Both the position numbers and the translations under genes were made by a program. Shown here piece by piece: positions 22,230-32,585 of a DNA stretch of 64,000 nucleotides (position 1 is its first letter; each line of letters begins with the position of its first letter). The notes under the pieces are model-generated. The model was not told where the DNA came from. It was given only the letters and a program-made list of their open reading frames with translations, and did no database searches. The DNA comes from Planktotalea sp. (lineage in GTDB: Bacteria > Pseudomonadota > Alphaproteobacteria > Rhodobacterales > Rhodobacteraceae): assembly GCF_018607965.1 (NCBI RefSeq), contig NZ_JABBAM010000061.1:1-64000 (forward strand), given 5' to 3'.

Positions 22230-23459
22230 ATGAATCCAATCACCCTAGATGACGCGCAAAAGCTTCCATTGTGGCGTAGACCGATTGCGCTGTTGTTCGT
22301 GATGGCAATTGCCATGCCGATTGCGTTTTCGACGTGGTCTGCTCTGCTCAATAATTTCGTGATCGAAGTTGCGGATTTTGATGGCTCCGACATTGGTTGG
22401 CTGCATACTGTCCGCGAAATTCCTGGTTTCTTTGCTGTTGGTGTCATCGCGATCATAATTTTCATGCGTGAACAGGTCCTTGGGCTGGTGTCATTGGTGA
22501 TGTTGGGCGTGGCTACGGCGATTACCGCCTGGTTTCCATCTATGGGTGGGATCTTGACGATCACAATGCTGAGTTCGATCGGATTTCACTACTACGAAAC
22601 TGTCAATCAATCGCTGCAATTGCAGTGGATCGACAAGGCGCGTGCACCGCAAATGTTGGGTTGGCTTTTGGCGGCGGGATCAGCGGCTACGTTTGTGGCA
22701 TATGGTGCGATTGTGCTAACGTGGCAGGCTTTAGATCTTAGCTACAACTTTGTTTACTTGGTGTCTGGCGGATTAACGGCCCTGATCGCGGTTGCCTGTT
22801 TGGTGATGTACCCTCAGTTTGATGCGCCCCATCCTCAGCTGAAAAAGATGATCCTGCGCAAGCGCTATTGGCTCTATTATGCGCTGCAATTCATGTCAGG
22901 CGCGCGACGTCAGATTTTCATGGTCTTCGCGGGCTTTATGATGGTTGAACGCTTTGGTTTTGAGGTCCATGAGATAACATCGCTTTATCTGATCAATCTT
23001 ATCGTCAACATTTTCGTCGCCCCTTTGATGGGCAAAGCGGTCGCCCATTTCGGCGAACGCAGAGCGCTGATGTTTGAATATGCGGGGCTTGTGATGGTGT
23101 TTCTGGCTTACGGCGGCATCTACTGGTTTGGTTGGGGCGTTTTCCTTGCGGCGGCGTTATATGTGATCGATCACATGTTCTTTGCGCTCGCGTTGGCGTT
23201 GAAGACTTATTTTCAAAAGATTGCAGATCCTGGTGATATCGCGCCAACGGCAGCCGTCGCCTTTACGATCAACCATATTGCGGCAGTCTTTTTGCCTGCT
23301 GGGCTTGGGTATTTGTGGCTGATCTCGCCGTCGGCAGTCTTTATTGTTGCGGCCGGCATGGCGTTGATTTCGTTGTTGCTGGCCCTCTTGATCCCGCGCC
23401 ACCCTGCGTCGGGCAATGAAACACGGTTTGGGCGATATTCGCGCCAGCCTGCTGAATAA
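22230..23459 (+). CDS. MFS transporter
   Basis: ~12 hydrophobic segments; start ATG 22230 within ORF 22134..23459. Confidence 0.8.
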   Translation: MNPITLDDAQKLPLWRRPIALLFVMAIAMPIAFSTWSALLNNFVIEVADFDGSDIGWLHTVREIPGFFAVGVIAIIIFMREQVLGLVSLVMLGVATAITAWFPSMGGILTITMLSSIGFHYYETVNQSLQLQWIDKARAPQMLGWLLAAGSAATFVAYGAIVLTWQALDLSYNFVYLVSGGLTALIAVACLVMYPQFDAPHPQLKKMILRKRYWLYYALQFMSGARRQIFMVFAGFMMVERFGFEVHEITSLYLINLIVNIFVAPLMGKAVAHFGERRALMFEYAGLVMVFLAYGGIYWFGWGVFLAAALYVIDHMFFALALALKTYFQKIADPGDIAPTAAVAFTINHIAAVFLPAGLGYLWLISPSAVFIVAAGMALISLLLALLIPRHPASGNETRFGRYSRQPAE

Positions 23460-23477
23460 ATCCAAAGGACCATCGAC

Positions 23478-24353
23478 ATGAGCATTACGTTTACCGCATT
23501 GACGACCGTTATGGGCAAAGAGGGCGCAGACCGCTTGGGCGACGCGATGGAGCGGTTGATCCCGGAGCCAACAGGTATCGGTGTATTCGAAGTTGAGGAC
23601 GGGTCTGGCCTTTGGGAAGTTGGTGGATATTTCATCGAGACGCCTGACGAGGGCGGGCTTGCTGTTCTGGCCGCGGCCTTTGGGGCGAAACCGTTTGTTG
23701 TGTCCGAAGTGCCTGAAACTGATTGGGTTGCGCATGTGAAACGTGAGCTGGCCCCTGTCGAAGCAGGCCGCTTTTTCGTCTATGGCAGCCACGACGCAGA
23801 CAAAGTGCCTGAGGGATGTGTCCCATTGCTGATCGAAGCGGCGATGGCCTTTGGGACAGGGCATCACGGCACGACGTTGGGATGTTTACGTGCATTGGAT
23901 CGCCTTGCGAGCGAAGGTTTCGTTGGCAAGGCGGTTGCAGATATCGGCTGTGGTACGGCGGTTCTTGCAATGGGTGCGGCCAGCATCTGGACTGGCGAAG
24001 TCTTAGCAAGCGACATTGACGAGGTCGCCGTGGACGTGGCCAAAGTGAACGTCGCAGCAAATAATCTGACAGGGCGCGTAAAATGCGTCGAGGCGGCAGG
24101 CTTTGATACACCTGAACTTACCACTGCTGGGCCGTACGATTTGATCTTTGCGAACATTCTTAAAGGTCCGCTTATCATGCTCGCGCCCGATATGGCGGCG
24201 AATCTGCAAACTGATGGGTACATGATTCTTTCGGGGATTTTGAACGAGCAAGCTGATGACATCATCGCCGTTTATGCACAAAATGGGATAAATCTTATGT
24301 TTCGAGAAGAGATTAGTGAATGGACGTCACTAACGCTTCGCAAGCAGGCCTGA
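23478..24353 (+). CDS. prmA: ribosomal protein L11 methyltransferase
   Basis: AMAFGTGHHGTT, VADIGCGTAVLAM, FANILKGPLI. Confidence 0.92.
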   Translation: MSITFTALTTVMGKEGADRLGDAMERLIPEPTGIGVFEVEDGSGLWEVGGYFIETPDEGGLAVLAAAFGAKPFVVSEVPETDWVAHVKRELAPVEAGRFFVYGSHDADKVPEGCVPLLIEAAMAFGTGHHGTTLGCLRALDRLASEGFVGKAVADIGCGTAVLAMGAASIWTGEVLASDIDEVAVDVAKVNVAANNLTGRVKCVEAAGFDTPELTTAGPYDLIFANILKGPLIMLAPDMAANLQTDGYMILSGILNEQADDIIAVYAQNGINLMFREEISEWTSLTLRKQA

Positions 24354-24462
24354 TTTTAAGATCATTTAAGGCCGTTTCGACACATTTTCCCTGAAAATGC
24401 CTTAATTGCTTCGTACAAAGCTGGTGTTGTGTTTGGTGGGGGCCAAACTTTTGGAGGCTGCT

Positions 24463-24816
24463 ATGAGTAATGCTCATCTCCAGCGAAAGTCGGGATTTGT
24501 ACTATTGTCTGAACTTGATGGACGAGGTGCGACTGGCTACGTAACACTGGTTCACAAAAATGGACTGATTCAAGTTGTACCGCGCCCTAAGCGACGGTCG
24601 GTATCGACCGTGCCGCTTAAGCTTGTGGTGCTATTTGCGATTTTGATCACAGTGTTTAAGGCGCTTGCGCTGTTGAATGTTGGAGTAGTCGACTACGAAG
24701 CCGATCTTGCGACATTGTCTGAAGGCAATGTCTTTGAAAAGGCCGGTGCGTTTGCTTTGCAGATCGATCCTGTGACCCAAGTAATTTTTGAGACAATCGG
24801 ACCTTTGTTGAAGTAA
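24463..24816 (+). CDS. hypothetical protein with one TM segment
   Basis: ORF preceded by GGAGG 8 nt upstream of ATG 24463; LKLVVLFAILITVFKALALLNVG hydrophobic stretch. Confidence 0.6.
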   Translation: MSNAHLQRKSGFVLLSELDGRGATGYVTLVHKNGLIQVVPRPKRRSVSTVPLKLVVLFAILITVFKALALLNVGVVDYEADLATLSEGNVFEKAGAFALQIDPVTQVIFETIGPLLK

Positions 24817-24872
24817 GATTGAGATCTGTTGCTACGAAGCGCAACAGACTATTCTTAGAACGCGCAAACAGA

Positions 24873-24904
24873 AAAGGCCGCAGCATTTAGATGTTGCGGC
24901 CTTT
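24873..24904. terminator. bidirectional Rho-independent terminator
   Basis: AAAGGCCGCAGCA-TTTAG-A-TGTTGCGGCCTTT stem with flanking A and T tracts between convergent genes. Confidence 0.85.
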
Positions 24905-24934
24905 CTGGTTCTCATCGGGATATTTTAATTCGTT

Positions 24935-25141
24935 TTAGAACTGACGTACGCTTGTTGCGACATTTTCGATGTCCGCGCGGCAAAGGCCAATGTCTTCAAG
25001 CTCACGGTTGCTTAGCTTACCAAGCGCATTGCGTGTTTGACGCGCATCATTCCAAGTTGCGACAGTCGCAACAATAGAGGCGAGTGGGGCAAAGCCGCGG
25101 CGAGCGATGTATGCGGAGCGTGTGTTGTCGACAACAGTCAT
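24935..25141 (-). CDS. DUF1127 (YjiS-like) small protein
   Basis: 68 aa; LGKLSNRELEDIGLCRADIENVA signature. Confidence 0.85.
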   Translation of the reverse strand: MTVVDNTRSAYIARRGFAPLASIVATVATWNDARQTRNALGKLSNRELEDIGLCRADIENVATSVRQF

Positions 25142-25264
25142 AATCGTATTCCTAGATACCAGATCGGCCCAGTGGCGGGTCCCTTAAATTTCATTGTTCT
25201 ATGGGGCATTTAGGAGGGTCGCAGCGTCCTGACAAGCAGGAGATTTTGCATGTGTCCTATGCGT

Positions 25265-25281
25265 ATGCTGCATAGCAGCAT
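25265..25281. repeat. 17-nt palindromic element ATGCTGC-ATA-GCAGCAT
   Basis: Perfect 7-bp arms in the divergent DUF1127/ruvC intergenic region. Confidence 0.6.
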
Positions 25282-25486
25282 TAACGTGAAAATCCTTTGA
25301 AATATGAACTATTTTGACCTTGGGGAATGTCGTTTTCTGCGCGCGCGATGGCGAATTCTGACTGCACTTTGGGTGCCTGTGTCGTTTTCATGCGGCCTGT
25401 GGATAAAACCGACATCTTTGCATAGTGCTTTTCTTTTGTTCGCGTTTCGTGCTACTGAAACAAAAAAACAACAGGTGCAGAGCAGT

Positions 25487-25993
25487 ATGCGCGTTTTAGG
25501 TATTGATCCGGGTCTTCGAAACATGGGCTGGGGGATGATTGAAGTGGATGGCAGCCGTATGCGCCATCTTGGGAACGGTGTTTGCACATCTGAGGGCACT
25601 GACTTGAGCCTGCGTTTGCTGTCGCTTCACCGCCAACTGACCGAGGTGCTGCGTGAATATAAGCCAGACACGGCTGCGGTTGAAAATACATTTGTGAACA
25701 AAGACGGCGCGGGCACTTTGAAATTGGGCCAAGCGCGCGGCATCGCGTTGCTGGTTCCTGCGCAAGCGGGTCTTGATGTGGGCGAATATGCCCCGAACAA
25801 GGTTAAGAAGACGATTGTGGGTGTGGGCCACGCGGACAAAATTCAGGTACAGCATATGGTAATGTTGCAACTGCCCAGTGTGATCCTGAACGGGCCAGAC
25901 GCCACAGATGCGCTTGCGATTGCGATGTGTCACGCCCATTATACACGTTCCACACGGGTTGTGGCGCAGGCGAAAAGGGCGATGAACGGATGA
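25487..25993 (+). CDS. ruvC: Holliday junction resolvase RuvC
   Basis: [40 protein letters not shown]; start ATG 25487. Confidence 0.95.
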   Translation: MRVLGIDPGLRNMGWGMIEVDGSRMRHLGNGVCTSEGTDLSLRLLSLHRQLTEVLREYKPDTAAVENTFVNKDGAGTLKLGQARGIALLVPAQAGLDVGEYAPNKVKKTIVGVGHADKIQVQHMVMLQLPSVILNGPDATDALAIAMCHAHYTRSTRVVAQAKRAMNG

Positions 25994-26658
25994 TTGGCAA
26001 GCTATCAGGACGGATCGACTATCGCGGTGTGGATCACGTGCTGATTGATGTGCGCGGCGTGGGGTATATGGTCTATTGCTCTGATCGCACGTTGGCGGGG
26101 CTGCCTGGCTCTGGTGAGGTTGTCGCGCTCTATACGGACCTTTTGGTGCGCGAAGATAACCTACAGCTGTTCGGTTTTACGTCCTTGATTGAAAAGGAAT
26201 GGCACCGCTTGTTGATGAGCGTGCAAGGCATTGGTGCGAAAGCGTCTTTGGCGATTCTAGGGGCCTTGGGCGCTGATGGTGTAAGCCGCGCGATTGCTTT
26301 AGGTGATGTGACCGCGATCAAGGCTGCAAAGGGCGTTGGCCCAAAGACTGCACAGCGTGTTGTGATCGAGCTGAAAGACAAAGCGCCCGGCGTGATGGCG
26401 ATGGGTGTCGGTACGCCTGCTGAAGCGATGGGCGAAGTGCCTGCTGCGGATGATTTCGACGTGATCGAAGCACCTAAGCGCAATATCAGTACGCTGAATG
26501 CGAGCGCGCAAGCAGAGGCGCTGTCCGCGTTGAGTAATCTCGGCTATTCGCCGTCTGATGCGGCAAGTGCAGTGGCCGAGGCCGCTGGTAGCACACCTGA
26601 TGCGGACACATCGTCGCTGATACGTGCCGCGCTCAAGCTACTTGCACCGAAAGGCTAG
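25990..26658 (+). CDS. ruvA: Holliday junction branch migration protein RuvA
   Basis: [44 protein letters not shown] overlap with ruvC. Confidence 0.95.
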   Translation: MIGKLSGRIDYRGVDHVLIDVRGVGYMVYCSDRTLAGLPGSGEVVALYTDLLVREDNLQLFGFTSLIEKEWHRLLMSVQGIGAKASLAILGALGADGVSRAIALGDVTAIKAAKGVGPKTAQRVVIELKDKAPGVMAMGVGTPAEAMGEVPAADDFDVIEAPKRNISTLNASAQAEALSALSNLGYSPSDAASAVAEAAGSTPDADTSSLIRAALKLLAPKG

Positions 26659-26661
26659 GGG

Positions 26662-27687
26662 ATGACCGAACCTGATCCCACCATGCGGCCAGCCGAATTG
26701 CCCGAAGACAATGATCGCGCCCTGCGCCCGCAAGCGTTGGATGAGTTTATTGGGCAAGCCGAAGCACGCGCGAACCTGAAAGTATTTATCGAGAGCGCAA
26801 AGCGACGCGGGGAGGCGATGGACCACACGCTGTTTCATGGCCCACCTGGTTTGGGAAAGACGACGCTGGCGCAGATCATGTCGCGTGAACTGGGCGTGTC
26901 GTTTCGCATGACCTCTGGGCCAGTCCTTGCGAAAGCAGGGGACTTGGCGGCGATCCTGACAAATCTTGAAGCGCGCGACGTTTTGTTTATCGACGAAATT
27001 CACCGCCTGAACCCAGTTGTGGAGGAAATCCTTTATCCCGCTTTGGAAGATTTCGAGTTGGATTTGGTGATTGGCGAAGGCCCTGCTGCGCGGACCGTGC
27101 GCATTGAATTGCAGCCGTTTACGTTGGTCGGCGCGACCACGCGGCTTGGGTTGCTGACGACGCCTTTGCGGGATCGCTTTGGTATTCCGACGCGCTTAGA
27201 GTTTTATACGGTGGACGAGTTGCACACGATTGTGGATCGCAATGCGCGCAAGCTCGGCGCACCCGCTGACGAGGGCGGAGCGCGCGAGATTGCGAAACGC
27301 GCACGTGGGACGCCGCGCATTGCGGGGCGTTTGTTGCGCCGCGTTGTGGATTTCGCGATTGTCGAGGGCGATGGGCGCGTGACGCAAGAATTGGCAGATC
27401 GTGCGCTGACACGGCTTGGGGTTGATAAGCTGGGTCTTGATGGCGCGGATCGGCGTTATTTGCGTCTAATCGCAGAAAATTACCAAGGTGGGCCTGTTGG
27501 GATTGAGACTATGTCGGCGGCTCTGTCAGAAAGCCGTGATGCGCTGGAAGAGGTGATTGAGCCGTTCTTGTTACAGCAGGGTTTGATCCAACGTACCCCG
27601 CGCGGGCGCATGTTGGCGCAAAAGGCGTGGACCCATTTGGGGATGATGCCGCCCAAAAAAGCTGATCAGGCGGGATTGTTTGGTTGA
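26662..27687 (+). CDS. ruvB: Holliday junction branch migration helicase RuvB
   Basis: [43 protein letters not shown]. Confidence 0.97.
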   Translation: MTEPDPTMRPAELPEDNDRALRPQALDEFIGQAEARANLKVFIESAKRRGEAMDHTLFHGPPGLGKTTLAQIMSRELGVSFRMTSGPVLAKAGDLAAILTNLEARDVLFIDEIHRLNPVVEEILYPALEDFELDLVIGEGPAARTVRIELQPFTLVGATTRLGLLTTPLRDRFGIPTRLEFYTVDELHTIVDRNARKLGAPADEGGAREIAKRARGTPRIAGRLLRRVVDFAIVEGDGRVTQELADRALTRLGVDKLGLDGADRRYLRLIAENYQGGPVGIETMSAALSESRDALEEVIEPFLLQQGLIQRTPRGRMLAQKAWTHLGMMPPKKADQAGLFG

Positions 27688-27696
27688 GATGTTTGA

Positions 27697-27716
27697 TGCC
27701 TCCGGCGGGGATATTT
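27697..27716 (+). repeat. Copy 2 of 20-mer TGCCTCCGGCGGGGATATTT
   Basis: Exact match to 15984..16003; sits just upstream of the SD/start of the next ORF. Confidence 0.85.
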
Positions 27717-27733
27717 GGAAAAGGTGAAGTTTG

Positions 27734-28363
27734 ATGTTGGCAACATCTGAGATTGAGGCGCTGTTTACGCGGACCAGTGGCGATTATGCTTTTGCGCGCT
27801 GGGGGCGGGCGATTTCGCCAGTTGTGTTTGGCGTGCAGGACGAGACGTTGAAGGTTGTGAAGGGGGCGATTGAGGCGGTGTGTTTGGTGTCCAACCATCA
27901 TATGGCGGAAACGGATCCTGAGCTGGGTTCGAACGCGATGTTCTTTTTCTTTAGCGAGTGGGCTGAGTTATTAGAGGTGCCAAAGCTGGACGAGCTTGTG
28001 CCTGATTTAGCGGGCATGGTTGCGCGTGTGACGGCGGCGGATGCGAACCAGTACCGTGTGTTTCGATTTGACGAGGAGGGCGCGATCAAAGCGTGCTTTG
28101 TCTTTATTCGAATGGATCAACACATGGCGGACGTGCCCGCTGAAACGTTGGCATTAAGCCAAGCCGTTCAAATGATGGTGCTTTGGTCGGATCGTGCTTT
28201 CGTGAGTGTTTCGCCTTTGGCTGTGATGCCTGAGGGCGGCGTGATCGTGAAGCCAGAGATTTCTGGTTTATTGGCGGCGGCCTATGATGCAGTAATGCCT
28301 GTGGCGGCGAATGATCCAAGCCATGCGTTGCGCCTTGGCGCGCGCATGCCGCAGAAACAGTAG
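27734..28363 (+). CDS. hypothetical protein
   Basis: 209-aa ORF in the ruvB-ybgC interval; no family recognised. Confidence 0.65.
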   Translation: MLATSEIEALFTRTSGDYAFARWGRAISPVVFGVQDETLKVVKGAIEAVCLVSNHHMAETDPELGSNAMFFFFSEWAELLEVPKLDELVPDLAGMVARVTAADANQYRVFRFDEEGAIKACFVFIRMDQHMADVPAETLALSQAVQMMVLWSDRAFVSVSPLAVMPEGGVIVKPEISGLLAAAYDAVMPVAANDPSHALRLGARMPQKQ

Positions 28364-28372
28364 GAGACCGGT

Positions 28373-28759
28373 ATGCACGAATTTGCGTTGCGGGTTTATT
28401 ACGAAGATACGGATCTAGCGGGCATTGTGTATTACGCCAATTACCTGAAATTCATTGAACGCGGTCGTACCGAATGGGTGCGTGAGCAGGGGATTGATCA
28501 GGTGCGCCTTAAGGAAGACGAGGGTCTGGTGTTTGCTGTGCGTCGTGTTGAAGCGGACTATCTGTCACCTGCACGCTTTGATGATGATCTCATCGTGTGG
28601 ACCTCTGTATTGGCAATGACAGGTGTGCGGATCATCTTGAACCAGGATGTGATGCGCGGTTCGGATATCTTATTCTCGGCGATTGTGACGCTTGTGGCTC
28701 TTACGTTAGAGGGCCAGCCGACACGTTTGCCAGCGAATATCCGCCGAATCGTTCACTGA
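28373..28759 (+). CDS. ybgC: tol-pal system-associated acyl-CoA thioesterase
   Basis: RVYYEDTDLAGIVYYANYLKFIERGRTEW hot-dog signature. Confidence 0.93.
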   Translation: MHEFALRVYYEDTDLAGIVYYANYLKFIERGRTEWVREQGIDQVRLKEDEGLVFAVRRVEADYLSPARFDDDLIVWTSVLAMTGVRIILNQDVMRGSDILFSAIVTLVALTLEGQPTRLPANIRRIVH

Positions 28760-28873
28760 AACACGCTGATAACATCTTGTGATGTGAGGATATGTTGGTT
28801 TCTTGAAGTTTATCGTCTAGGCTGCTCCCTATCAAAGAGCCACATGAGTGGCCGGGCAGAGTAGAGCAGGCTA

Positions 28874-29569
28874 ATGGAAGCAGAAACCCTTGCGATGGCG
28901 CAGGAGATTGATTTCTCCATGTGGGCGCTGTTTGCGCGCGCGACAATTACCGTAAAACTGGTGATGATCCTTTTGATCGTTGCGTCCATTTGGGCGTGGT
29001 CGATTGTGGTTCAGAAGTACATGCAATACCGCACGGCACGCAGTGAGGCGGCTATTTTTGATCAGGCATTCTGGTCAGGTGAACCGCTGGATCAGTTGTT
29101 TGAGCAGATCGGGCCGTCGCCGAATGGGGCGTCTGAGACGATCTTTGTTGCAGGCATGACGGAGTGGCGTCGTTCACATCGCGTCGATGGTGGACTGATT
29201 GCCGGTGCGCAGAGCCGGATTGATCGTTCCATGGATGTTGCGATCTCTAAAGAAGCGGAAAAGCTGGAAACTGGCCTGTCAGTTTTGGCGACTGTTGGAT
29301 CGACGGCCCCGTTTGTGGGTCTGTTTGGTACGGTTTGGGGCATTATGAATGCCTTTATCGAGATTGCTGAGGCGCAAAATACCAACCTTGCCGTGGTCGC
29401 GCCGGGTATTGCGGAGGCGCTTTTGGCCACAGGTTTGGGCCTGCTCGCGGCGATCCCTGCGGTTGTTTACTATAACAAATTCAGTGCGGACAGTGATCGT
29501 ATCGTTGGTGGTTATGAAGCCTTTGCTGATGAATTCGCGACCATTCTTAGCCGTCAGTTGGATAGCTAG
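28874..29569 (+). CDS. tolQ: Tol-Pal protein TolQ
   Basis: ExbB/TolQ TM pattern, VGSTAPFVGLFGTVWGIMNAF. Confidence 0.95.
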   Translation: MEAETLAMAQEIDFSMWALFARATITVKLVMILLIVASIWAWSIVVQKYMQYRTARSEAAIFDQAFWSGEPLDQLFEQIGPSPNGASETIFVAGMTEWRRSHRVDGGLIAGAQSRIDRSMDVAISKEAEKLETGLSVLATVGSTAPFVGLFGTVWGIMNAFIEIAEAQNTNLAVVAPGIAEALLATGLGLLAAIPAVVYYNKFSADSDRIVGGYEAFADEFATILSRQLDS

Positions 29570-29572
29570 GCC

Positions 29573-30049
29573 ATGGGTGCTGGAGTTATGCAAAAGGATG
29601 GCGGGGGCAATCGGCGTAGACGTCGTGGTCGCGCACGTCCGATGGCCGAGATTAACGTCACCCCGTTTGTCGATGTTATGCTGGTGTTGTTGATCATTTT
29701 CATGGTTGCCGCCCCTCTGATGACGGTGGGTGTTCCTGTTGAATTGCCTAAGACGGCTGCTGGCTCCTTGCCCTCTGATGCGGAAGAGCCGCTGACGGTG
29801 ACGATTGCTGCGGACGGGCGCATCATGATCCAAACGACCCAAACCCAAACGAGTGAGCTGGTCACCAAGCTGCAAGCGATTGCCTCTGAGCGCACCAGTA
29901 CACGTGTTTACCTGCGTGCGGATGGGGCTGTTGCTTATGAGCAAGTCGTGCAAGTCATGGGCGCGCTCAACGCGGGCGGGTTTAGTGACATTGGTCTTGT
30001 AACCGATACCGGCGGTCCAAAGTTGAACGCCGATCTAGCGGATAACTAG
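29573..30049 (+). CDS. tolR: Tol-Pal protein TolR
   Basis: MAEINVTPFVDVMLVLLIIFMVAAPL. Confidence 0.95.
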   Translation: MGAGVMQKDGGGNRRRRRGRARPMAEINVTPFVDVMLVLLIIFMVAAPLMTVGVPVELPKTAAGSLPSDAEEPLTVTIAADGRIMIQTTQTQTSELVTKLQAIASERTSTRVYLRADGAVAYEQVVQVMGALNAGGFSDIGLVTDTGGPKLNADLADN

Positions 30050-30059
30050 GGCGCGCGCG

Positions 30060-31112
30060 GTGCAAAAAAGCACCTGCATATCAGGGGGCGGACACGCGCT
30101 GCTGTTGAGTTTTGCCATGTTTGGCGGAATATTCAATGGAGAGCCGTTGGAATTGCCGGCGGTCGATGTGTCGGTTGTGTCTGAGGAGGAGTTCGCAGCT
30201 TTGACGCGGGCCGTTCAGCCGCCTGATGTAGAACCGACTGCGCCAGAACCGATCCTAAGCGCACCTGAGTCTGAACCGGAGCCAGTTGTCCCGACGCCAG
30301 AGCCAGAACCACCTGTGATCGTAGAGCCAGAACCTCTACCTGAACCTCTACTAGAATTCGAGCCTGTCCCCGTGCCAGATCCAGAACCACTGCCTGAGCC
30401 CACACCAGAGCCTGAGGCCGTTGTCATTCCCGATCTTGCGCCAGATGCGTCTTTGCGTCCCAAACCTCGACCCGCGCCGCGTGTTGCGCCCGAAGCGGTT
30501 GCAGCGCCCGAACCTGAGGTCGAAATTGACAATACTGCGCAAGAGGCGACGCAACCTGATGAGACTGCTGAGCAAGTCGTCCAAGAGCAATCCGAGACCG
30601 CGCCCGAAGAGGCGACTACCGAGATTGTGACCGAAGCCGAGCAACCCGCGGGTAATGCGCCAAGTACATCACAACGCCCAAGACCGCGCCCTCGCGAAAC
30701 GGCTGCTGTGGCACCGGATACGTCCTCGGCTGTGAATGCAGCACTTGCCGAAGCGCTGGGTGAACCGGCTGCAAGCGATGATATTTCTGGAACGACGCTG
30801 AGCGCGCAAGAAACCAATGGTCTGCGTCTTGCTGTGCAGAAATGTTGGGTTGTGGATGTAGGCAGTCAGGCCGCGAATGTGACCGTGATTATTGGCATGT
30901 CGATGGATACGCTGGGCAAGGTGGTCCCGGGCAGTTTGCGACTGGTTTCTTCAACAGGCGGCGAGGGGGTTGCCATCGAAACGGCCTATCAATCTGCACG
31001 CCGCGCCGTGCTGCGGTGTCAGAAAGAGGGCTATGATTTGCCCGACGACAAATACGAGACGTGGAAAGAGATCGAAATGACCTTCAATACCAAAGATATG
31101 CGCATCAGATGA
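30060..31112 (+). CDS. tolA: TolA-like protein with Pro/Glu-rich spacer
   Basis: Position in tol operon, N-terminal hydrophobic segment, PEPEP-rich linker, TonB/TolA-like C-terminal region. Confidence 0.85.
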   Translation: MQKSTCISGGGHALLLSFAMFGGIFNGEPLELPAVDVSVVSEEEFAALTRAVQPPDVEPTAPEPILSAPESEPEPVVPTPEPEPPVIVEPEPLPEPLLEFEPVPVPDPEPLPEPTPEPEAVVIPDLAPDASLRPKPRPAPRVAPEAVAAPEPEVEIDNTAQEATQPDETAEQVVQEQSETAPEEATTEIVTEAEQPAGNAPSTSQRPRPRPRETAAVAPDTSSAVNAALAEALGEPAASDDISGTTLSAQETNGLRLAVQKCWVVDVGSQAANVTVIIGMSMDTLGKVVPGSLRLVSSTGGEGVAIETAYQSARRAVLRCQKEGYDLPDDKYETWKEIEMTFNTKDMRIR

Positions 31113-31220
31113 GTCTCTTTCGACACAGACCCTAGGCAAGCACGTGCCGATAAGGGCAAACCTCTTTTTTATAAAAGGCCTACACCGTAGAGTAGGCGAA
31201 AAGCAGTAGCAGGATAGGCA

Positions 31221-32540
31221 ATGACCCTGAAAGTATTGATCGCAGTCTTGGCAATTTTCGTATTGCCGTTTGCAGCGCTGGCCCAGAACGGACCTTTGCG
31301 CATTGAAATTACTGAAGGCGTGGTTGAACCCATGCCCTTCGCGGCCCCCAATTTTGTGGCGGAAAGCACCGCCGCAAATGAGTTCGCAGAGCGGCTAGCA
31401 CGCGTTGTGGTCAGCGATTTGGCAGGCACTGGCCTGTTTCGCGAAGTGCCGCGCTCGGCCTATATTAGTCAGGTCACCAGCTTTGATGCGCCCGTTCAAT
31501 ACGCCGACTGGAAAGCAATCAACGCCCAAGCTTTGGTGACGGGTGCCGTGAATGTCAGTGGATCAAACCTAAGCGTGAAGTTCCGCGTTTATGATGTGTT
31601 TTCTGGTGCGGAAATGGGATCTGGTCTGCAGTTTGCAGGAACGACCCAAGGCTGGCGTCGCATGGCGCATAAAGTGGCCGATCAGGTCTATGCGCGTATC
31701 ACGGGCGAACAGCCCTATTTTGATAGCCGTGTTGTTTATGTGTCCGAACAGGGACCCAAGGACAAGCGTCGCAAGCGTCTTGCGATCATGGACTACGACG
31801 GCGCGAATGTGCAGTTTTTGACAGGGTCTGAGCACCTTGTGCTTGCGCCACGTTTCTCGCCCACAGGTGATCGTGTGCTTTACACGTCTTATGAAACAGG
31901 TTTCCCGCGCATTTATGTGTTGGATGTTGGTTCCGTGCAACGTCGTGTGCTGGAAAGCCAAGAAGGCTCCATGAGTTTTGCACCGCGCTTTTCACCAGAT
32001 GGAAATACTGTTGTCTATTCTATCGCGAGTGGCGGCAATACAGATATCTACCGTATGGATATTCGCAGTGGTTCCAGTTCGCGCCTGACCTCTGCGCCTT
32101 CGATAGAGACAGCACCCAGCTACAGTCCCGACGGCAGCCGTATTGTGTTTGAAAGCGATCGATCTGGTAGCCAGCAGATTTACATTATGGGCGCAAATGG
32201 TGGCGAACCCAAGCGCATCAGCTTTGGTAAGGGTCGCTATGGCACGCCTGTTTGGTCACCGCGCGGGGATCTGATCGCGTTTACCAAGCAATCCAAAGGA
32301 CGTTTCCATATTGGTGTGATGCGCACGGATGGCACTGAAGAACGTCTGTTGACGGCGTCGTTCCTGGACGAGGGCCCAACATGGGCCCCCAATGGCCGCG
32401 TCATCATGTTCACCCGCGAAACCCAAGGCGCAACTGGCAGGGCCGCGCTGTATTCGGTCGATATTTCTGGCCGTAACCTAAAACCAATCCCCGCGGAGGG
32501 CGGCGCGTCCGATCCATCGTGGTCCCCCATTCAGCGTTAA
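31221..32540 (+). CDS. tolB: Tol-Pal beta-propeller protein TolB
   Basis: Signal peptide, WD-like repeats ([33 protein letters not shown]). Confidence 0.95.
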   Translation: MTLKVLIAVLAIFVLPFAALAQNGPLRIEITEGVVEPMPFAAPNFVAESTAANEFAERLARVVVSDLAGTGLFREVPRSAYISQVTSFDAPVQYADWKAINAQALVTGAVNVSGSNLSVKFRVYDVFSGAEMGSGLQFAGTTQGWRRMAHKVADQVYARITGEQPYFDSRVVYVSEQGPKDKRRKRLAIMDYDGANVQFLTGSEHLVLAPRFSPTGDRVLYTSYETGFPRIYVLDVGSVQRRVLESQEGSMSFAPRFSPDGNTVVYSIASGGNTDIYRMDIRSGSSSRLTSAPSIETAPSYSPDGSRIVFESDRSGSQQIYIMGANGGEPKRISFGKGRYGTPVWSPRGDLIAFTKQSKGRFHIGVMRTDGTEERLLTASFLDEGPTWAPNGRVIMFTRETQGATGRAALYSVDISGRNLKPIPAEGGASDPSWSPIQR

Positions 32541-32585
32541 GCTGGATAGTTGTCGAAACATAATAATAAATAGTGAGACAAGTAG

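Noticed and set aside
30230-30560. Tandem PEP-type repeats in tolA as a novel repeat
   Set aside because: Pro/Glu-rich linkers are usual in TolA/TonB-like periplasm-spanning proteins.
31178-31197. GCCTAC-N8-GTAGGC inverted repeat before tolB
   Set aside because: Only 6-bp arms; short repeats of this size occur by chance, and no known leader element was recognised.
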